The notes below the pieces were generated by a model. That model was not told the DNA's origin. It ran no database searches and was given only the letters and a program-made list of their open reading frames with translations. Position numbers and translations under genes: made by a program. Shown here piece by piece: positions 59,488 to 64,000 of a stretch of 64,000 nucleotides of DNA (positions within the stretch are counted from its first letter, which is position 1; every line of letters starts with the position of its first letter). Origin of the DNA: Sisyra terminalis (taxonomy: Eukaryota; Arthropoda; Insecta; Neuroptera; Sisyridae); NCBI GenBank assembly GCA_958496175.1, contig OY292278.1, forward strand, positions 12,958,001-13,022,000, read 5' to 3'.

Positions 59488-60720
59488 TTATGTTGTGGTA
59501 GGGTGTCCCAGATCTTGAAGCCTTTTCAGTAACCTTGTTACTCGGTTTTTTTGGCTTCGACTCATTTTATTATACATCACTTTGCACATGTCTATTAAAC
59601 CTGATGTATCGCTTGTGTACTCCTTGATTAGTTCATCGATATTCTGTCTACCTTGAACTACATCGAGTAAGCTTTTCAATTGGTTAACACTAATTGGGAA
59701 GCTGGTGTTGGGATCGGTAGGGTTGAATTCTTTTTCTAGGTCTGCCCAGATTGTGTCATTGTTTTTTTCGTTTTCGATCTTTTTTACCTTCTTTGTTTTT
59801 ATCCTCGTCTTGGTATGGGTCTGGCCCTCATCCTGGGTTGATCCATCTTCCATCTCACTGTCAGTCCCATCTGATATTGTCTCATCGCCTCTGATTATGT
59901 CCATATAAGTTCTGGTGTCTTCGATACTATTACCGTCGGCTCTGGTTTCAGCTACTTCTACGGAACTCGAACTTGAGATTCTTGGCCTCTTCCTGTTTTC
60001 TTCGGTTGTGCCTCCTTCCTGTGTTGCTCTTGCGCTGGCCTGGATCGGGTCTGGCTCGGTTGAATCATTTATTTGGTCGATTTTATCTTCATTGACGAGC
60101 ACTGTGCGTTTCACCGCCGCACTGTAAGATGGGGACTTTTTTGGGCAAAGTGCTATTAGATGGTTTAAACCACCACAGTAAGAACAGGTTTTGGGTTGTC
60201 CTTCGTAGATAACCAGCCCTTTTGCTCCATTTATTGAAATGAAGGATGGTATATGATTTTTTAGAATAACTTTTATCCTCCGATTACCATTTTTTACAGG
60301 TTGACTTGTTTTTATCATGTTTTTGGACCAATATTCATCATTTATTTCAATAATCTGTCCGTATTTGCTCAGATGTTTGACGATGTCGTCGTTAGTTGTT
60401 TCAAACGGTAATCTGGATATTCTAATTATTTTAAAGCCAACACTGGCTAGTTCAATTTTCATATTTATTATTTCACCATTCTCTGTTTTTATTTTGCTCG
60501 TTGCCTTGCTTTTTTCTATGATTTCCAAACATATTCTTGATTCGTTTAGTTTGATAAACACACCGTTCGGTTCAATTTGTATTCCGACAATCTCATTTTC
60601 TAGACTTGGTCGAACTTGTTTTAATTCCGAGTTAATCCAATTTAGGATTTCTTTGGCATTTGGTTTTGATGTATCTTGATGGCCGAAACTACACCATAGG
60701 GTGTTAGTACGTTGTGCCAT
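59488..60720 (-). CDS. LINE ORF1 (gag-like nucleic-acid-binding protein)
   Basis: This 410-aa protein is taken from the ATG at 60720-60718, which has AAA before it and G after it; the open frame runs on to 60846 but without an ATG. Such ORF1 proteins coat the element RNA in a ribonucleoprotein. Residues about 95-175 look like an RRM-type fold (ISRLPFETTNDDI, then KYGQIIEI). A single zinc knuckle follows: C179-x2-C182-x4-H187-x4-C192. Residues about 210-300 are polar and acidic with a Ser run at 249-253, and a basic cluster at about 304-316 (KTRIKTKKVKK) could be a nuclear localisation signal. It ends in TAA, three bases before the ORF2 ATG. One knuckle rather than three separates it from jockey and I-factor ORF1 proteins. 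The RRM assignment is weaker than the knuckle. Confidence 0.93.
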   Translation of the reverse strand: MAQRTNTLWCSFGHQDTSKPNAKEILNWINSELKQVRPSLENEIVGIQIEPNGVFIKLNESRICLEIIEKSKATSKIKTENGEIINMKIELASVGFKIIRISRLPFETTNDDIVKHLSKYGQIIEINDEYWSKNMIKTSQPVKNGNRRIKVILKNHIPSFISINGAKGLVIYEGQPKTCSYCGGLNHLIALCPKKSPSYSAAVKRTVLVNEDKIDQINDSTEPDPIQASARATQEGGTTEENRKRPRISSSSSVEVAETRADGNSIEDTRTYMDIIRGDETISDGTDSEMEDGSTQDEGQTHTKTRIKTKKVKKIENEKNNDTIWADLEKEFNPTDPNTSFPISVNQLKSLLDVVQGRQNIDELIKEYTSDTSGLIDMCKVMYNKMSRSQKNRVTRLLKRLQDLGHPTTT

Positions 60721-60888
60721 TTTATCTTGAGTTTTGTTGTTTTTAGTTTTTATAATTTGCAGTTTTGTCACAGTACAATAATTAGATTTATTTGATGCGC
60801 CTGCACTCCGATTGATCGGAGCACACAAGGTTGATTTAAATAACAATTATTTGTAGGTATTTACACTATTAGATCTCGACAAACACTG
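60721..60888 (-). promoter_or_regulatory. LINE 5' UTR with probable internal promoter
   Basis: The 168 nt between the inferred 5' end (edge of the target duplication) and the ORF1 ATG. The first bases are CAGTG, like the initiator-type starts of I and jockey elements. With the A of CAGT as +1, positions +28 to +32 read ATACC, four of five matches to the arthropod downstream promoter element RGWYV. Promoter function is inferred from position and family habit only. Confidence 0.4.
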
Positions 60889-60900
60889 TATAAATATTTT
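60889..60900. repeat. Target-site duplication of the LINE (5' side)
   Basis: TATAAATATTTT, identical to 55549-55560. The match stops exactly at 60888, which fixes the 5' end of the element. Confidence 0.9.
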
Positions 60901-62289
60901 GATTCGTTTATTTTTAAAATATAAAATTTTCCATTTTATTAAAATCAGAAATTAGAAAACTTTAGTAATAAGAAGGGACAAAATTTTATAACACTGTTTG
61001 AAAATTCTGAAATTTTAAGCGAGAACCTTTTACAGAAAATCTTATTGATATTTTCTTATAAAATCTCAATGTTTTTTGGTTTTTTTTGGGATCCTTGGGG
61101 TAGAAATAAGTTGAAAAAATTATTACTTAAATAATGATGATTTAGATTTAACACACTATAAGTCTTTTATTTCACTAAGATTTTTCGTTAGTCTTAAAAC
61201 TATATAAACGTACTTTTTAAATAGCCATAATCATCTCATAAAACATATTCACATTTAAGATCAATTGGTTTAGTTATAAGAAGTAATAAGAAAAAAAATT
61301 TTTTTTAATTTTTTTACTTATTATTTTTCGACAAAAACATACGAAAGAACTTGGGAACTTTAAAATTGAATAATTTGTGAAAAGAATTTTTGAAAGATTT
61401 GAAAATTCCAAAACCTTACAATTTTTTAAGTATCTACTCATCTCAAGGGTTATCAACATAAGGGTGTTCCAAGCTATAAGAGAATTTTTTTTTTAGAATT
61501 ACGATGCGCATACCTTCTATTTTTCTTTCTGTTTGACCCAAAAAATTAAAATATTAAATATTATCGCTATCGAGCAACGATAATCCGTGCCGACTTGAAC
61601 TCAAACTTTTAATATAAAAATTAATGTAAAAACTATACAGGAATTTAAGATCTTTATTAATTTAGTATATAGCACTGCTTTGTCTGTTTCTTATATTTAT
61701 TAAGAATTTATTATTAAAAGGACATTATTCAGTAGTTTTTCTTTTAAACTTTTTTTGTCTTCATTTGGAATATGACTTAATTGAATCAAAGTCATCGTTG
61801 GTTTTCTCTGAATTTAAAAATGAGCATACGCTTATCATATATCGTAAAAATAAATAAAATTTATACACCGTATATATTATACCGTAAAATGAGTGACTAA
61901 GGTCTTCTTTCGATGGGATTTAGTGTTTACTGGTTGTAAAAAAAATACTTTTGGTTCTTGATCTACATCATAATCAACGGCCAATATTGACAATTCATCT
62001 ATTAAATACCATAAATGCTTGCAGAATAAAGCTGATTTTGAGATCCATTTTTCTTTTTTAGTCGTAAGCTTTCATGGCCTTTAAAGAGCATAAAAAATTA
62101 CCAAGTTAGAAGTTTTTAAGGCTAAATTGCATTGCAGTTAAGGCTTAGCGTTGGATGTCAATAGTTAATTCTAGTAAATCATTTCTCGATAGTCATCTTT
62201 ATTGATTTCTTTAGTTAACTCAATTCGGTAAAATACTAATATTCTGTTCAATTATGATACATTGAGATATGGTTATTTTTCTGTACTAC
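60901..62289. other. AT-rich spacer
   Basis: Nothing supported. Confidence 0.6.
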
Positions 62290-62930
62290 TCTGTATTTTC
62301 TTGAAATCATTTTTTTTCCAATTTGCACGGAACTTTTATATCAAACATCAAAACTTTTTAATTGTCTGGCAAATTTTTTCTTTAAACACGCCTTTGAATA
62401 TTAATTCGTAGACGTGATGGCAGCAAGTAAAAAGGAGCATTTCTTTATTTAGTTTACGCTTACAAAGCACAGAAGTTCCATTAATACAACCTGTATGTGA
62501 AGCAGTAGTATCACAACAAAGAATTTGCATTTTATTTTCAAGATTCTAGTAAATAATGGCGTTTCAAAGTACCTATGCCTGTTCTCCTTCCTGAAGAATT
62601 GTCCAATTTTGGTACAACGATAAATAGTTCTACATTACCTTATGAAATGACTGTCAGTATTAGTTCTTTCTTTGAATTTCATGCATTTAAAGCCAGGAAG
62701 AGTTTACCATCCTAATGGACAGTTACAGTATCTGGTACTCATTTTGGAAATTAACTTTTATCGCTTCTCGTGCTCCTTTTGCTTTTCCCTACGAATTCTT
62801 TGAACGGAGGATTATATTGAACGGAAGATTCTCATTACTTATGAGAAATTCATCATTGGTATGTCCCAGTACCTCAAAAGTTGCTTCTGTAGTAAACAAT
62901 TTCTTATACTGTACTAACGCCTATCTAATA
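62290..62930 (-). pseudogene. Remnant of a multi-copy arthropod gene family, hAT-like fold
   Basis: Minus strand, in order, with frameshifts: TVH-DGKLFLALN (62690-62727, the stop is TAG for TGG), VVPKLDNSSGR (about 62590-62620), ILCCDTTASHTG (62490-62525), NGTSVL, KLNKEMLL, HHVYELIFKGVF (62385-62425), KFRANWKK (about 62310). I know this order, TVHWDGK ... VPKL--G-G ... CCDTTASN-G ... CRHHI-EL----F, from uncharacterised proteins present in many copies in aphids and other arthropods. The DTTA---G ... C-HH spacing recalls the RNase H-like core of hAT transposases; that link is inference. It has at least two stops and two frameshifts. No ends were found. Confidence 0.62.
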
Positions 62931-63008
62931 ATACCACTACTTTTGGAGTTATAATTTTTTTCTTAGTTCAAGTTTAATTAGTTTCGAATTGTGTGCTAGT
63001 AGTTGAGA

Positions 63009-63374
63009 TGCTACGGATCCTATGGATGGCTAAAAGAACTAATGTCTCTGTCTTGAACGAAGTTAAGCCAGTCCAAAGACTCTTTTCACTGACTTACGGA
63101 TGGATCCTCAGGTCATGGTCAAGACCATGGAAAAGCTAATGGTACAAGGACGACCTGAAGGAAAAAGAAAACGAGGGCGATCGCCAACCCGTTGGACGGA
63201 AGTGGAGGAAAAGCTCGTTAATTTGAATTTCGCATCCGCAACGCGACAGGCAAAAGAGCGTAATCGCTGGTGAAGAACCATCCAGCAGGTTCTGAGAAAT
63301 CTGGAACTCCCCACGTGACAACCATTTTTTTAATCGCCATACATCGGCCGTGATGTTGGATTAAAAAGAAATAA
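63009..63374 (+). mobile_element. 5'-truncated RTE-like element, copy B
   Basis: The same family as 29583-30286 over CTACGGATCCTATGGATGGC to the tail TTGGATTAAAAAGAAATAA. Flanked by AGTTGAGA at 63001-63008 and 63375-63382. The coding frame (RIL, MLRI-type, VSVLNEVKPVQRL, RPEGKRKRGRSPTRW) is broken by a deletion near 63112, where FGHIAHH is replaced by a short sequence. It carries TGG where copy A has the TGA stop. Confidence 0.85.
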
Positions 63375-63382
63375 AGTTGAGA

Positions 63383-64000
63383 CGGGCAAATTTGTTTGTC
63401 AATCCATTATTTTAGAATCCGAAGACAAATTTTCTTGTAGCAGAATTTTGATTTATTTTTCTTTTTTGGTAAATTTCTCTAAGTTTAGTATATTATCGCT
63501 GTTTTTTTTATAGTTAGGTAAAGATATAATCGGTTTATGTGGCATTTGTCACTAAATAATGCATTCACGAATAGATTTGCACATTCATTAACACATTAAT
63601 TCACTTCGCGGATATTATAGAACGAAATTACCTGTCTTTGTCCATTTTAGGGAAGTTTGGAACCGGTAATTTTATGTTTTACGTTTCCTATTAAAAATAT
63701 TTCCATTGTAGAACTGCATAATTTCACCAACATGTTGACTCAACGAAAAAAATAAGTATTCTTATTAAACATATAAAGCAATAGAAAGCACATTCATACG
63801 TTAACCCCCGCGCGCCTTTGTATACAAGTATTGATATGTTTCGATGAAAATCGCCACGGATTGCAGTGGTTCTAGGTGCATAAAAATTTATTTTCAAGCA
63901 TTTTAATAACATAAAAATAAAATTAGGGGCTTTGCGTTGAAAAAAAAGAAATTTGTTTTTTTTTTGGGACAACCTAATCAATATATCTTTCCAAGACCAA
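63383..64000. other. AT-rich spacer to window end
   Basis: Nothing supported; an 85-codon minus frame (63724-63981) has no motif. 63805-63815 is a short CG-rich spot (CCCCCGCGCGCC). Confidence 0.55.

Larger units (their letters stand above)
55557..60888 (-). mobile_element. Full-length I-superfamily non-LTR retrotransposon (LINE)
   Basis: Read on the minus strand, the element starts at 60888 with CAGTG, has a 168-nt 5' UTR, ORF1, ORF2, a 3' UTR of about 171 nt with an AATAAA at 55640-55645, and ends in a poly(A) tract (28 T on the plus strand, 55557-55584). It is flanked by a perfect 12-bp duplication, TATAAATATTTT, at 55549-55560 and 60889-60900; the last four T overlap the tail. Both ORFs are uninterrupted and all catalytic motifs I could check are present, so this looks like a young, possibly competent copy. 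The domain order APE endonuclease, RT, RNase H, CCHC fits the I/R1/LOA group. I cannot name the clade: the single knuckle in ORF1 is unlike the three of the Drosophila I factor. It is more GC-rich than the flanks. Confidence 0.95.

Noticed and set aside
60721..60846. Upstream extension of ORF1 to 60846
   Set aside because: The codon at 60846 is TTG and there is no ATG before 60720; the ATG at 60720 has a better context and leaves a plausible 5' UTR.
1..64000. CRISPR arrays, operons, ribosome binding sites, prophage or bacterial genes
   Set aside because: None seen; composition and repeat content are those of an insect nuclear genome.

Overview
The window looks like nuclear DNA from an insect with a very AT-rich genome (about three-quarters A+T by eye). 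The evidence is the family of transposable elements present (I-like, jockey-like and RTE-like non-LTR retrotransposons, Tc1/mariner, hAT, TTAA-flanked MITEs, tRNA-derived SINEs, and short families with heads such as ACTAGCTGACCCGG or CCCGCGACTTCGTC), the long AT-rich spacers and the absence of bacterial gene organisation. No complete host gene is visible. A possible 103-nt coding exon on the minus strand (38882-38984) and a strong juxtaposed 3'/5' splice motif on the plus strand (11789|11790) suggest that parts of the window lie inside very long introns. Neither is proven.

Layout. 1-12 kb: spacer with short SINE-like families (1931, 3239, 8562), a hAT-like MITE (2391-2646) and an internally deleted Tc1 copy (9878-10502). 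12 kb: a large foldback element (11962-12434). 15-18.3 kb: an imperfect 0.73-kb tandem duplication and minus-strand copies of the CCCGCGACTTCG family. 18.4-26 kb: a SINE-like repeat, a TTAA-flanked MITE (20769-21465) and a 286-bp tandem duplication. 28.4-30.8 kb: a cluster of three unrelated non-LTR fragments plus repeats. 34-35.4 kb: a decayed jockey-like element. 35.7-38.1 kb: tRNA-derived SINE copies. 42.9-43.2 kb: a second foldback. 46.8-47.6 kb: a mariner deletion derivative. 48.9-54.1 kb: a nested complex in which Tc1, two hAT-like elements and a SINE-like element were inserted into a 565-bp tandem/inverted repeat.

55.55-60.9 kb holds the only intact coding capacity: a full-length I-superfamily LINE on the minus strand. 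It has a 168-nt 5' UTR, ORF1 (410 aa, RRM-like region plus one CCHC knuckle), ORF2 (1242 aa, APE endonuclease, reverse transcriptase, RNase H, C-terminal CCHC), a 3' UTR, a 28-nt poly(A) tract and a perfect 12-bp target-site duplication. ORF1 and ORF2 lie in the same frame, separated by TAA-ATT-ATG. ORF1 protein would package the RNA, and ORF2 protein would nick the target and copy the RNA by target-primed reverse transcription. 62.3-63.4 kb: a decayed minus-strand gene remnant resembling a multi-copy arthropod family, and a second 5'-truncated RTE copy.

The least ordinary signals are the foldbacks, whose arms carry a stem motif with compensatory changes between two copies (hammerhead-like core), the recursive-splice-like site, the orphan exon, the two related hAT insertions at the same spot in neighbouring Tc1 copies, and the palindromic hAT junction. 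Everything here was read by eye; no alignments or searches were run.
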